Shown: positions 1 to 13,015 of the stretch, in pieces
Position numbering within the stretch: position 1 is the stretch's first letter
Layout: each line of letters begins with the position of its first letter
Assembly: GCA_036937835.1 (NCBI GenBank)
Contig: CM072876.1
Coordinates: 13,656,501-13,720,500, forward strand
DNA: 64,000 bases
Reading direction: 5' to 3'
DNA from: Pampus argenteus
Lineage: Eukaryota; Chordata; Actinopteri; Scombriformes; Stromateidae
The notes under the pieces: generated by a model
What the model was told of the DNA's origin: nothing
Databases searched by the model: none
What the model saw: the letters and a program-made list of their open reading frames with translations, nothing else
Translations under genes and position numbers: made by a program

Positions 1-304
1 GATATTTTTCATATTTAGTCATAAACCGAGGCACGGTTAGCATTTCACTTGAACGACTTCAGAGCTTCTGATCTCTTGAGTTTACATTCTTATATTTATC
101 AACATTTTCTCCACCTTTCTCAGTTGTACATGTTTAATGTGTTTTGGAGGCAGCTTCACCGCATTACAGCTGGTTTTAGTTGGAACTAACATCCTCAAAA
201 ACCTAAACATCTGCAAACATATCCATCTTCCAAGATAACTTTTCAGCATTGACTACTGCTTTAGGAATGCGTCTTTTTTATTGGTACTAATAAAATATGA
301 CCTT

Positions 305-308
<4 letters not shown>

Positions 309-336
<28 letters not shown>
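309..336. repeat. (TG)n microsatellite
   Basis: Uninterrupted TG dinucleotides, about 14 units. Confidence 0.95.
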
Positions 337-339
<3 letters not shown>

Positions 340-3130
340 CTATGCTTAGTCATAGTGTGTGATTTGTGAGCTTAATTACGTCAAATTACAAACATTTCAA
401 ATCCAAAAGTCATAAAACGTTCAAGTAAATTCGCTGGAAAATATTTTTTCCTTCTGAATTCCAGTATTTACATGAATGCAAGAATATTTTTGCACCCATA
501 TTTTTATTATTGGATTTTGATTTTCCTCATGCAGAGTTCACTCAAACCAAAAAAACAAAATAAATCAAACCGCGAGGCCTTTAATTGACCCAGCAGTTAT
601 TGACGGACAGTTCAAAGCTGATTAACGCTTATGAACTTGAATCTGAATGCTTTGAAAGAACCTTTTGTTGAATTGAAGAATATATGTTGTGTTAGTGTTG
701 TGCCACCATCCACTACATCCGTCCTTCAGCTGTCAACAACGGCTCCAAGTAAATAAAAAGGGCGGTTCATTAATCAAATTCGTTACCTTGTTTTGACGTT
801 CTGCAGAGTGGCCATTTTTAGCCCCTGGCTGGACTACATTGTGTTGTGACATTAGCTCACCCCTGCCTCCCCCTCTTCACCCAAACACAGTCCATAGGGG
901 TCCCCCATAAGAGGCGGTCAGCCCCGCCCTGAGAAGCACTAAGCTCGGTGACACGGCTGTCAAACAAAATCTCTGAGCTTCTCTAAGTCCTGGTTGCCAG
1001 GGGCAAACATCAGGAATGTTGCTGGGTGACAAAGGACGATTAGTGGCCTGATTTCTCCATATGCTGACATTTGTGAGTTTTCATGTGTTGTATAGGAATT
1101 CTTGGCATTGAGGTTGGTTTCGATGCCACAAAAGGGTCCCGACGGTCCCTTTTCAGACACCGCACACAAAGGATGTTGTTGAAACGCGTATGAAATTTTT
1201 GTCTCAATCTGACAAAGTCGAGAGCGCGCTTGGATAACAGTATCAGTTGCCTTTTTCTTTAAAAGGCTGGTGTTTACAGCAATATGACTTTTTATAAGCT
1301 ACTTTTTAGATACGTTTTGCATTACATAGCATGCTGTTACAATATCATTTGTGCTTTTAAATGCAGGGTTTCTTGCAGCATTGTATTTTAACATTTGTAA
1401 CATTTTTTATGAAATATAAACCTTATTAAGCTAAATTCAGCTAAAACGAGTGTTGGTTTGATTATGGCACCTGATACCTGATTATTTTTAATTTCTTTTT
1501 TTACTAAAATTCAACACTTAGAAAGTAACATACATGTTACATTGATCTAATTGAAAGAAAGTTACTAGTTTTCAATAGTTACTCTGAATGTATTATAATG
1601 TATATAATCATATAATGTAATGTATCTCCTGTGGGTCTTTTGCATTAGTTGAATGAGTGGCATCATTATATGTAATTAGGAAATGTATGTCAAGTTTTAA
1701 ATAGCAGATGATCGCTTTATGTAACGGGGCTGAAATGCCAACAAAGTTATGAAAATGTTTGCCCCAGAAGGCACTCATGTTCCTTCCGTATAAGACATAA
1801 GGTCCTTGTTTACTTGTACTTTTAAATGACCCTTTGTTTAGAATAATGAATCTGTTTGCAGGCTCCAGGGACACAATCTGATTTACGTGTGTTACCACAG
1901 TAGCTAATCGTGTTGATCCCATAGTTAATCTCCACCAGACTTCTAATGTTGAACTTGGGTGTTTTGGGACTTCCTGATAAAGCAAAGCAGACTGTAATCA
2001 CCTCATTGAACTGAGGCTACATAATGAAGCGATGCAAAACCGCCTTGATCTGATCCTTCGATAAGACGTGCAAGTGGAATTCAGATTTTTATTTTTATTT
2101 TTGTCAAAATTAGTAATCTACCTACAAAGACGGTTGTTTTTCAGACAGACAAAAAACACCTCACTTCCTACAGCCGATCGGGGGTTTGGTTTTCATTTCA
2201 TCGCTTAATAGATGGGAGTATGCCGGAGCACAAAGCTTTTACATTATAGTCTTCAGCAAGGCATAACAATTATGCAGAAATAGCATAAAAAGCACAGTTT
2301 ATTTATTTTATTTCGATAAAATCTTTTCAATTAACAAAAGAAGCCAAACTTCTCATATGCAGCCCTAACTAGGGTGCAGAACCCAAACGTGACAAAAGGT
2401 AGGAAAATGTTGAGTAAAGAAATATCAATGAATGTTATATGTTTGACTTGTTTGGGGCCCCGTACAAAATAGCTGTGCAAGAACTTAAAATAAAATACTT
2501 TTTTTTTTTTTTTTGCAGTATCTGGTCACAGAATAAGTATATACAGTAAGGCTGCAACTCTATCCAGACATTCTGTTTTTGGTTGTTATTCTGTACTACA
2601 GGCACATTTTGGTTTGTGCTAAAAAAGCATTGAGGTTTAATACCAACCACTAGGTTTGAAACTTTAGCTGCTTTCACAAGATATATGTTTAGTCCCAAGT
2701 TTAGCCTCGGCTTTGCATGTATAAGCGTTTTCGTATTTAGGTTTGTAAAACCAGTCGGGTTAACCTTTTGCCTTGAGGGGGATGTGGTCTCTGTGATTTC
2801 TATTAGCACCCATTTACCACCTGAAACACCCTGGAGCTGCGGCATTCGCCCCATTATTAGCTAAAGTGGTTTGTGCCAGACTCGGAACGGGCCGAGCGGG
2901 ATCACATCTGGCCGATGCAGCCGCAGCCTGGTTATACTGGGCAAGTCTGCCTCTCTTTCTCATATTGGACTTTAATTGCATCCAGGCCATCCAGTAGCTC
3001 ATGGAGAGGGGTTTCCTCAGGCGCGTCCAGAGAGTTGGCCTGGCAGTAGCACTTCCATTTAACTCAAGCTAATGTGAATGGCAGTTGGGGAAAAAACACA
3101 GACATGTACACACAAGCTGCAGCTCGAACA

Positions 3131-3131
<1 letters not shown>

Positions 3132-3176
<45 letters not shown>
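3132..3176. repeat. (AC)n microsatellite
   Basis: About 22 uninterrupted AC units. Confidence 0.95.
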
Positions 3177-3180
<4 letters not shown>

Positions 3181-3750
3181 TCATAAACCAATGCACTCTT
3201 ACTCGCACGGATTTTACGGCTTACAGTAAAAAGCAAATATTGCTCTCTGCATGACTCTGACATGAAGTAGAGGAGAAGGACTTTAGGGGAATTTCTCTTT
3301 AACAGCTGTCAAATCTGATCTTATTTTCATTTAAAATCTTGTGCTACATGTTTGTGCAAACACACAGTCTGCCTTAATATTGAGCTGATGCATGCAAATG
3401 CATTTAATAGCCTGCATGCAATACGGTTTTTCCAATAGCACAGATGAGTTTATCTGCCAGCTCTTTAGAGAATTCAGTGTTGGTGATTTTAATGTTAAAA
3501 AAGTTAAAAACTAAAAACATTGTACATGTTATAATTTGGTATTATATACTTAATTTCTTCCATTTTTGTCTAACTTACTTACTTACTTTATTGCTTCTCT
3601 CTGCCCTGTCTCCTGCTCCAACCACATATTGTAGTCAACTCTAAAGCTCATAATGAAGCTCCAGTTAAAAGTTCACGACAGCAATTGACAGCACCAGCAT
3701 TTGATCACTTCTCATCTGTGTTAAGATAAAAGCAATAAACTCTAGTCATC

Positions 3751-3780
3751 CACTGGACGGGGCATTGTCCCCGTCCAGTG
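3751..3780. repeat. Perfect hairpin, 12-bp stem and 6-nt loop
   Basis: CACTGGACGGGG and its exact inverse complement flank the loop CATTGT. The stem is GC-rich in an AT-rich setting. No T tract or gene context suggests a terminator. Confidence 0.85.
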
Positions 3781-4169
3781 AGGCACAAAGAAAGACAACA
3801 ACAGAGCATGTCAGTGGAAGTGGCGATAAGTAGAAGCTGATGTAGCGTGGTGACCCTGCTCAGAGGGCAGCGTTGACTGACGCACAGCGGTGTCGTGTGC
3901 AGACAGAAACATGTCAAACTCTTAACTCTTTCCAGGTGTGTCGAGGACAATAAACCCAACTGTACTAAGTTTAAAAAAAAAAAAAAAATCTATCAGTTAT
4001 TTAAATGAATCGACCACACGTGTACATATACCGACACCTACTGCTTATTGAAATCCCTTTTTTTTAACTTTGAAGCAGTAGGATTGTGCAAAAGGGCCTG
4101 CAACTCATTATCAGGAAGACATTCCTCTTACTTATTATGTTTATTGTACAATCTGTGTCTCGTGTGTAT

Positions 4170-4490
4170 TGGGACTGCTACTGATGATTATTTTCATTAT
4201 TCATTCATCTGACGATTATTTTTTCTCTTAAACATTCAGTCTATAAAATGTCAGCAAATGGTGAAAAATGCCCACTGAGATTTCCTAAAGCCCAAAGTGA
4301 CGTCTTCAGATGTTTTATTTTCTCCGACCAACAGTCCAAAACCAAAAGGTATTCTGTTTACAATGATATATAAAACAGAGAAACAGCCAGTCCTCACATC
4401 GGAGAAGCTGCAACTAGCCAATAATTGGAAAATGACATCCATGGTTCTATTGTATTTACTGTTGGTGATTAACTTTCCCCTACATTAACG
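4170..4490 (+). repeat. Ancient teleost interspersed repeat, copy 1
   Basis: Contains TCTATAAAATGTCAGCAAAT, GAAAAATGCCCACTGAGATT, CCCAAAGTGACGTCTTCAGA, CCGACCAACAGTCCAAAACC and GAGAAGCTGCAACTAGCCAA in order. This is the body of a repeat I recognise as very common in spiny-rayed fish. Its termini (CTGCAACTAACGATTA type) suggest a non-autonomous DNA transposon, but the class is uncertain. Confidence 0.7.
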
Positions 4491-7400
4491 ATAAGCATGC
4501 CATTAAAAGTGATTTTAGTATGAGGACACACAGTTTGAACATCAGATAGATCTGAGTCAGACTATCCACTGTCTCTCCTGTTTGTCCACACACTTTCTGA
4601 CCCACAGCTGTTTTGTTTTTAGCTCTTACAACCTCTATCAGGCTCATTTGTGGTTCACTGAAACCACCCACTCCCCTTAATGTGAACCCGCGATGAAACC
4701 CCAGCCTCACGCGAACAAACCAGCTACAGGTTTAAATGGATCGTTTCCACACTGATAATCACAACCCGCGATCACTGTGGTAGATTAGATCTAATACCTT
4801 GGCCTCGTTAAGACCGAAGACACATTTGAGTCTAATTTCTTCAGACAAGTTTACAGACATGATGGTTACACTGGGCTAAACCCTCATCAGGCAGTGTGTG
4901 CTTTAAATGGCTTCATTAGCAGGGATGCTGACTAGCCAGCGAATGTTAAACCCACTGCGTACTTTTTGGTCACTGTCTTAAAGCAAATGAACGCATGCTC
5001 TGAGGTGATGGAAAAATGGGAGTAATTCTCTGCCTTTTTGTGGCTTCTATCCTGAAACTCTTTTAATTCCTAAATTACCATGTAGATAACAACATAAATA
5101 CATGCTTGCTAAGTGAGTGGAACGCTTTAAATGTTCTACTGTGTAATTACAGGATTTCTAGAGATTAAAATAGCAAAAACCTAAGTGTTGTTTTGGTACA
5201 TTTATAGAAATGGATGCAGGAAATTTAATATTCAAGAAAACAATTGAAAACACATACATTCTTTGTGAACTATTATTATTCTTATCACCTCCGTACTCAC
5301 TCATTTAGTGTTTTCCCCTCCATTAATAAATCTATGAAAAATGTCAGTGTCTGTCACCTACAGGAGTCCACTGTCATAACGGCTTTTGGGAACAGTGATC
5401 GACTTTTTTTGGTTTGAACATATACCCAAAGAAGCAGTTATATTTGATTTCTCACCAAATATCACTTGTTTACTGAAAATTTACTTTCCTGAGAATTCAA
5501 CTTTTTTCTTTTTTTCTTTCCAACAGTGACTCTGCACACCACGACTAACTGCCTTCCTCACATGGCCATAAACTCTCAGGGCCTCCATATAATTATGAGG
5601 GGTGTCCCACTCCAGCTGATGACAGCTGAAACAGTTTAGGGCCTCTTTAAAATGAAGGTCAGGGATTTTTCTTTTACTGCTGGCCTGTTTGATGACACAA
5701 ACACCAAAATGTACAGTAGATGAAAGACACCGACAAAGATTTTACCTTTACAACCCATCATAGGCTTGCACTGATGTTAGCCTGTCATTTTCGGAGTCTG
5801 CTGACCCGACGCTGGTGAATTAGGTCACAAGTTCTGTCACCTGTGGATGGGAAGCAGTCAGTGTTTTAGATTGGATGGAAAAGTCTCACAAATGGCAAAA
5901 TCTAATGATTTTATATTCATATTTGTTGTAATCATCTGTAATGTTTTTACAGTAGTTGCATTTTTCTGTCATAATAACTTATATCTCCCAACCTCCTAAG
6001 CTGAAAAGCTAAATTTTTGTCATCATCATCTATAATGTGCTTTTATCCAGAAAACCATGATGGTTGAAGTCAAATAAAGGACAGAAAGCCTGCAAATGTA
6101 ATAATCAATGTTGCTTTTGTGTAACGTTGGCAGCAATTCATTCTGGATATTATTGTGCAGACATCCCGTCGAGAGCAATATACATGTTTCCAGTGACACT
6201 TTTGTTTTCTAATATTATGAATGATGATTACAGAATAATGTGGGTCATCAGTGAGGCTAAGAACAATTTTACCATCATCAGGATCTTATTAAGAAAGCTG
6301 AAGTTGCACCAAGTAACTTCACACTCCTTTTCATCAACTAATCTCAGACTTTTATATTGTGTAATGGGAATGTCAGTTGTAATGTCACTCGTCCAAAAAA
6401 CGACACATAATTACACCTGACCCTATAGTTGCAGGTAGATCCGCCCACCAGCAGTTGCGCAGTGTAGACGACATATACACTCTGTTGGAGGGAGGATGGA
6501 GGCTATAACCCAGCAATGGACGAATGTTTTTTTCTAATACAACCTCATACTAGGATTTAGGTTAGACAGGTGTATTTTGCTCAATACAGCTTTAAAAGTA
6601 TACAGTGCTTTCATTACCCCTTAAATGTGCCCTGTGTGTTTTTGTCTGCTACATTCTTTCTCTTATAAACCATACACCGCTTCATCGGCGGACGTCTTAT
6701 TAGACAGAACAGCGTATTGTCCGTGTGCATATGTCTGGATACAGTACTGTATAAGGAGCCCACTGTTCTTGTAAGCTGCCACGTTCTGAGCGGTAGCCTG
6801 TAAGTTCTCCAAGGAATGTCAGTAATTAGCTCGGTAATCACAAGCTTTAGGAAATCTGCAGGAAAACAGTCTTTATCGCTGTGTGAAAGTCTCCTGTCTG
6901 CACTACTTCGGCCGACGACAAAGCTTGTTTTATTGTGACGTTAAAGCTAGCGACATGTCGGCGAGTCGCAGGATGTCGAGTCTATAGAAAAATTAAAGAT
7001 CAGACCTCCGTTGTCCTTGACTTGTTTCTTCTATCAACAGGTTAACATTAATCAAGCGTGAGCATTCCTCACATTCCAAATTATGTAAGCAGTCCAGTCA
7101 CATATGGACCTCCTGATACAAGCAATCCTACAGCTTCCATCTCTTTTATGTCGAGGTAGACAGAGATAGGAATGTGGGCAGGTGGCTTTGATAGAAATGT
7201 AAAATCCTACAAGAGCCTTGATAGACGGAGGACTGAGAGATGTCTATCAGTTCCCCTTTTGGTGTCTCTTATAGACCTGAGTCATAGTCCTCAAGGGGCT
7301 TCTGTGTTTTTCTACATGAGCGCTTGACTTTCACCCACCTGGCTGACGACTCACAATGCAACTTCTCTGTCAAAATGTAGTTTTGACTGGTTTATAGTAC

Positions 7401-7591
7401 AGGGTGCGTAGTCCTCATCGGGTCATTGTAATGTTCCTTTTGGGTTTTGAGTACAATACATGTGCCAGTTTCTCTCTCAAAGGATATCTGCGCTACTCAT
7501 TGTAAATGAGTGTGTGAACAGAGAGGACGGAAACGAGACAACTTTCAATAGCTGCATAAACACAAGAGTGCTGTATTTGTGTCAGGACTCT

Positions 7592-7632
7592 CACACACAC
7601 ACGCAAACACACGCAAACACACACACACACAC
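7592..7632. repeat. (CA)n with CACACGCAAA units
   Basis: CA repeat interrupted twice by GCAAA, giving a small 10-bp tandem. Confidence 0.9.
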
Positions 7633-10600
7633 TAAAGAAAAAGTGATGAACAGAGTCGGGGTTTTTCCACAAAAGGCTGCAGTGTCAGATGAAACGAGGA
7701 TGGTGCTTTTTCTCACTCTCACAGTTTGAATTCCAACCAGACAAATGTGATTGTAGTGACTCAGCGAGTCACCTCAAACCCTCCCTCCCCTCCTCTCTGT
7801 AGCCTGTGTGTGTGTGTGTGTGTCTGTCCATTATCAAGGCAGCCCATCTCCCCTCAGCGCTGAGTGCTTCTCCGAGGTGTACAGTACAGCCAGCCAGGCC
7901 GGACAGAGAAAGGATTTCATTCTTCTGTCCCTCCTGACTCACAGTAAAAGTGCAGCCCTACTTCGAGCTCTAGTTTCTGTGGTCCTTTTGTCTTGCGCCA
8001 CCAAAACGGGGACACAAAATGGGTTTGGAGGGAACCCAACACCGCGCCATCACGTTTCTCATCACCCCTGTTGAAGCTACAGACACAGGAATGAAAAACG
8101 GTTTTCACGAGAGATGGAAACTTGTGTTATCATAAAGCAAACTCATAATTCATTGAAAAATGCACGTTTTTTGTACGTACTCACACAGTAGTGATATCCA
8201 TCACCATTAACCTGATATTAGATATAGTACTACCATCTCCCACTAACCTTTTGAATAGGTATTTTCTGCTTATACTGAAACTGTCCCAGGTGGACTACCC
8301 AGAAAAGCAATGCCATTGACCCAGTAATGTGAGCAGAATGCCTTCCTCTCAGTACATTCACTCTGCAAGCATTGGACCACAATATTACAGAGACCAATCA
8401 CAGCGGAGGCTCGTAACTGGAGCTTTTTGGTGAAGGAATGTCGCCGGTAAACACTGATTTGCCATAAGATATGTGTGGTACCAGATCTGACCTTCACTAT
8501 CAAAGGGATACAGTACCTGTGCAAGACGCCAGTGGCTGAAAGGATTAGTGTTTGTGTGTATCTGTGTATGTGCATGTGTGTGACTACAAGTGTTTCTAAA
8601 AGTCTTTCATTTTCACTAAATTCATTTTTACTAAATATGATGTCTGATGTCTCTCAGGTTTTTTCATCCCTGAGACAGATTTGCAGCCACTTGTTAGTCG
8701 GCTTCATTTACAGGGAGCTTTTTCCTCTTCGACTTTCCCCGTATCCAGCTATCGCACAGCATGGCACGGGCCCATGGGAGTCTTTAGCAGCCGGAGTGGA
8801 AACCTGGGCTCCGGCCTGGTCCTGCAGCATATTAGTCACTTGTGTAAACCTTGTCATTTTTACCGGCAGCAGCTTGAGACCGGAGGGTTGCCCTTTCTCT
8901 GCTTCTTCTTGGTCTGTTCTTTCCTGGCTCAGACTGGACAGCAGAACAGAACAGATTCAAGTCTAAATTTTATCTCTTGTCTTTTTACCGCATAAATGGA
9001 TACAAGCCCCACTTAGATGAACTTGACTGAGAAATAACCTCCAGGAAGTGCAGAAAAAAACCACAGCAATGCATCCATAGCATGATGGAGTCAGACACAA
9101 TGAAAACAAGCATCTTATAAAACTTAAAATAAAATAAAAAGAAGAACATCATAAATCATGAAATCAATCTGTGTCACTGGGTTATTCTGGACTTTCATGA
9201 CCTACTTACATCTTTGCCAGCTGACATATTGCACCATCATAACATTTGTCAAATCAAGTAAATCTCAGGTAGTATCAGACTTCATCCTCGCAGTGACACA
9301 GAGACAAAACACCGGTGTCTCCATCTCAACTGTTTACATCGCTGTCTCTCACGCAATGCCGGCCTTTAGTGTCTACGTGAAGATCTGTCTGCCACAGCTA
9401 TCTCTAATATTTCACACCTGTGTGTGGAGAGTGGAGGTGGCTGATTTGCGGTCAACAACACTCAGTATACTCTCTTTGCTGTGAGTATTCAAACAGAACA
9501 CATCATGTCTGTCTTCAGAGCGCGTTGTGTGCCCTGCAGCCAACTTTAGAGGCGGTAGTCTCCGTAGGTATTGATGTTTAGCTCCGAATTATTGCTCATA
9601 TCATAGTTTTCCATTTTCAATATCAATATAAGCAGACAGTGTTGTCGAAAGGATACACAATCATTAGATAACAAAAGCATGTCCAAAACTTGAGGTGATG
9701 TTGCATATGGCCACAAAATGTCTGCCTTTGTTGCTATGGTAGTTGCTGTGGTCGTTGCTAAGGTTGCTTCATGGGTTGTTTGCGTCGTCCGCTGGCATAT
9801 TTCAGATCGGATTAGGGTTTCAACATGTATGGATGTGTTTGAGAAGTTTCCATATCGAGTAAGGAATCAGGAAAAAGTGAAATTCTACTACTGTTGTTTG
9901 TTTACGTAGCCTCGGAGCTGTGGGGCAGCATCCAGAGGGCCGGTCAATCAGAACAGAGTGGGGTCTCGGGAGAGGGACCTTAAAGGAGGTAAAACGGCCT
10001 GCAGAAAGCCTGAACTGAAGTACTGCATAAAGAGCCAGCACAAGATAAATACGATTTTTGAACTGTAGCTAAGTGTCAAAATATTCCAGTAGAGCCCCAG
10101 AATAAAAAACACCTGGAAACATCCAGTTCAAATACAAGACACAAGTACAGATTATTGCAGGCTTTGTGAACACTGACTAAACTGAAATTGACTGTTTGTG
10201 GTCTGATTTGGAGTTACATGTAACTCAATGAAATATTTTGCTAATTAGAAAACAATAGATTGGTGTCACATCCTAAAACAATAAAACATGGCTACAGATT
10301 AAATTTGTATTATACGTTAATATCTGGCCATAACACATCCTCTTCCTTGCTATATTTTCACATGCTCAGGGGTGACCCTTTCCCAATGTTGTTTATTTCT
10401 ACAGTGACGTTAATGTGCAGCTCAGTCATACTGGTATAGATAGTGGAGGTATACTGTATGGGCACTGTGGCAGGGATGCTGTGTGTTTGAAGCCCAGTCT
10501 GTAACTCAACACAGGGCCAAGGCCAGAAGGAATTACAGGCCGTTGGATAAACAGAAGCTGTAGAGCAGTAGCAGGGTGTACTCCCTTCAGGAAATTAAAA

Positions 10601-11187
10601 GCCATTGCTTCTTCCTTCAGTCTCCCTACACTCTCTCATCTACTGCCAGTCCAGTTAATGAATAGCACACAAATGGTGTCTAGCCTTCTCCTTTTTTGCT
10701 GTTTTTTCTGTAAAGGACATTCACCTTTATGCTTACAGTGTTATATGAAAGAAATTGGATATTGTAATTACTGCTATCTCAACAATGTGAAGGAAACCGG
10801 AATAGTTTGGAGATATGAGATATGTGATATTTTTTGCACTGGCATAATAGGAACCCTGACTCGGTAGTTATAGGTGCATTGGCAAAGCCTGCAGTCTGCA
10901 ACAAATTGGTTGCACTATATTATATAAATGACATTATGATGAGATGGTGTTCCTTTGAAGGAGTCACAAAAATATTTTAACACTGGTCCAGCTCTCCAAC
11001 TAAAGGGTCCGAAGTCTACAGCAGATGTGCAGCTGGGGGTCTGTGGGTAATTGTTGTTGTTGTAGTTGTTAGTGGTTGTCATGCGAGACTTTACACTGTG
11101 CAGAGTTGGGCGATAAAGCATCACCAACCCACATATGATGAGTAGCAAGTTGGCCCAAAATTTACATTTGATTTAGATAAATGTATG

Positions 11188-11221
11188 TATACACACCCCC
11201 CGAGTGAGGGGGGTGTGTATA
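11188..11221. repeat. Perfect hairpin, 14-bp stem and 6-nt loop
   Basis: TATACACACCCCCC (11188-11201), loop GAGTGA, and the exact inverse complement (11208-11221). Confidence 0.85.
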
Positions 11222-12610
11222 GATGAGAACAAAAATATTGTACTGTGCATTTTACAGGAAGAGAGAAGATGGAGAATTTGATATGATACTTAACATATTC
11301 ATATATCTTTTAAAAATGATATAAAGACTGTTGGGTTAGGAAAAAAAGTTAAGAGTTTTAGGTCACTTATTTCAAATGAGTTAAACGAGTGGAAAAGATG
11401 CAGTGCATAGACTGCAGTACAGCTGCTCTACATTCTGAACCGTCATTAGATATAGTGTGTTTCTCCATGGAAACCTGCATGTTTGCTTTATTGCGTATAC
11501 TTTCACGTTTCACCATTTTCAATAACAAGCTACATATGAAAAAGAGGTTGTATCTCATTGTGGTTTAACCCGATTAATGGTAAAGTAGCATATTAAAGTT
11601 AAGGAGAGCATGTGCTCGGTGTTTCCACACTGCAGAGTGAAAGCAGGCATTTGGCGTATTTCTCCGAGCAATAAATAGGAAAATAATGGAATTCTGCTCA
11701 CACACTCGGCGTTGCCAACACGGTCCTCTTTGGGTTGTTTTGGAACATTCATCTTTTCACTATTCAGTTAGTTTCTCTGTCTCGCTTGTGTCCAGAAGAA
11801 GATGGAGGAAAAACAAACAGTAGTAATGCGCTTGGGTTCAAGAGGCGAGCAAACATGTACACGTCACGGTCAGCCCCGTCAAAAAAAAAAAAAAAATTCC
11901 AGTGATTAGATTTCAACGCATGGTTCACATACCAGACGCTTGAAAATGATCATCAAAGTCTTTACCTTATTATCCTAGTTTTTCATGACCTGCCATTTCA
12001 GTGACATATAGGCATGTCAACATAAGAGCAATGATTTATGACATATGACATCTTTATGATGATGTTTGGAGAGGGAGAGTTTTTTTTTTTTTTTTTTTTA
12101 ACATATCGCTATGCGTTAAAGGTGATGAATGTCACTTTTTTTTCCATCAAAATATTCACTGCCTGTTTGAGTTTACCAGGTGCAGCCAGCTCAGGGGTCA
12201 GAGGTCATAGCACATCCTAGTCAGGAATCTCATCACAACTGCCAACAATCACAGGAACCACACTGTTCTCTATGGAGACTCTTTTTTTAATTTTATTATT
12301 ATTATTTTTATTTTTTTACGAGGGCTTAGAGAGGGGAATTACAGAAAGGTAGTCAAAGTATTTATGTGATAATATAACTGTTGTGTCACAAAGTCTTTCA
12401 TAATCAAAAGAACAATTTCTCTGTTTTTGCTGAATGCCATGATGATTGTAAATTCTCATAGAACAGTGTGTTGGTCTTCGGTTTGACACAAAGTCTTATT
12501 TGTTAAAGCAAGTGTCCAACAACAGATTTTATAAGGATGAAACATTCTCGACAGTTCAGCAGAGTTAAGGAGCTGAAAAAAGTGAACAAACACAGTTCAG
12601 TGTGAAAACG

Positions 12611-12639
12611 TGGCCCTCGAGCTTCTAGTTCGAGGGCCA
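12611..12639. repeat. Perfect hairpin, 10-bp stem and 9-nt loop
   Basis: TGGCCCTCGA, loop GCTTCTAGT, then TCGAGGGCCA. Confidence 0.85.
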
Positions 12640-12784
12640 GTTAGTTGGGCTTAAATACACTCGGTCCCTGCAAATCAAGTTACCATAAATGTGCTGTTTG
12701 TTCAAATTAAACTTGGGTTGCTGAATGTAAACTTCCCACAGAAGTGAGATAATTAAATTAAAACGTGAAGTTGAAATACTGGTG

Positions 12785-13015
12785 AAGCTATGAATTGATT
12801 AATCAGTTAATCAGTCCATGCCAAACAGTTTGTGCTCCCATCTTCTCAAATGTAGAGATTTGCTGCTTTTCACAGTTTCATATCATTCAATTCAATATCT
12901 TTGAGTTTTGGACAGTCGGTTGGACAAAACAAGCTTCACCTTGGGCTCTGAGAAAGTGTGATCAGTGTTTATCAATAATAATAATGATTGTTAGTTGCAG
13001 CTTTAAAGGGAAACA
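12785..13015 (-). repeat. Ancient teleost interspersed repeat, copy 2
   Basis: Same family as 4170-4490 in the opposite orientation: CTTCTCAAATGTAGAGATTT, TTTGAGTTTTGGACAGTCGG, TCACCTTGGGCTCTGAGAAA and terminal GATTGTTAGTTGCAGCTTTA. Confidence 0.7.

Larger units (their letters stand above)
1..4169. other. Intergenic, no gene seen
   Basis: AT-rich sequence with the TG and AC microsatellites and the hairpin listed separately. The small open frames here have no recognisable domain, codon signature or splice context. Confidence 0.6.
4491..12610. other. Intergenic, no gene seen
   Basis: No exon or RNA gene is supported. A GC-richer patch at about 8680-8830 contains a 7-bp inverted repeat (GCCGGAG at 8790-8796, CTCCGGC at 8809-8815). 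Poly(A) and poly(T) runs occur near 11881-11896 and 12080-12100. Confidence 0.55.

Noticed and set aside
8475..8966. 163-codon open frame on the plus strand
   Set aside because: The start is non-ATG, part of it is TG-microsatellite translation (CVYLCMCMCV), and no family resemblance is seen.
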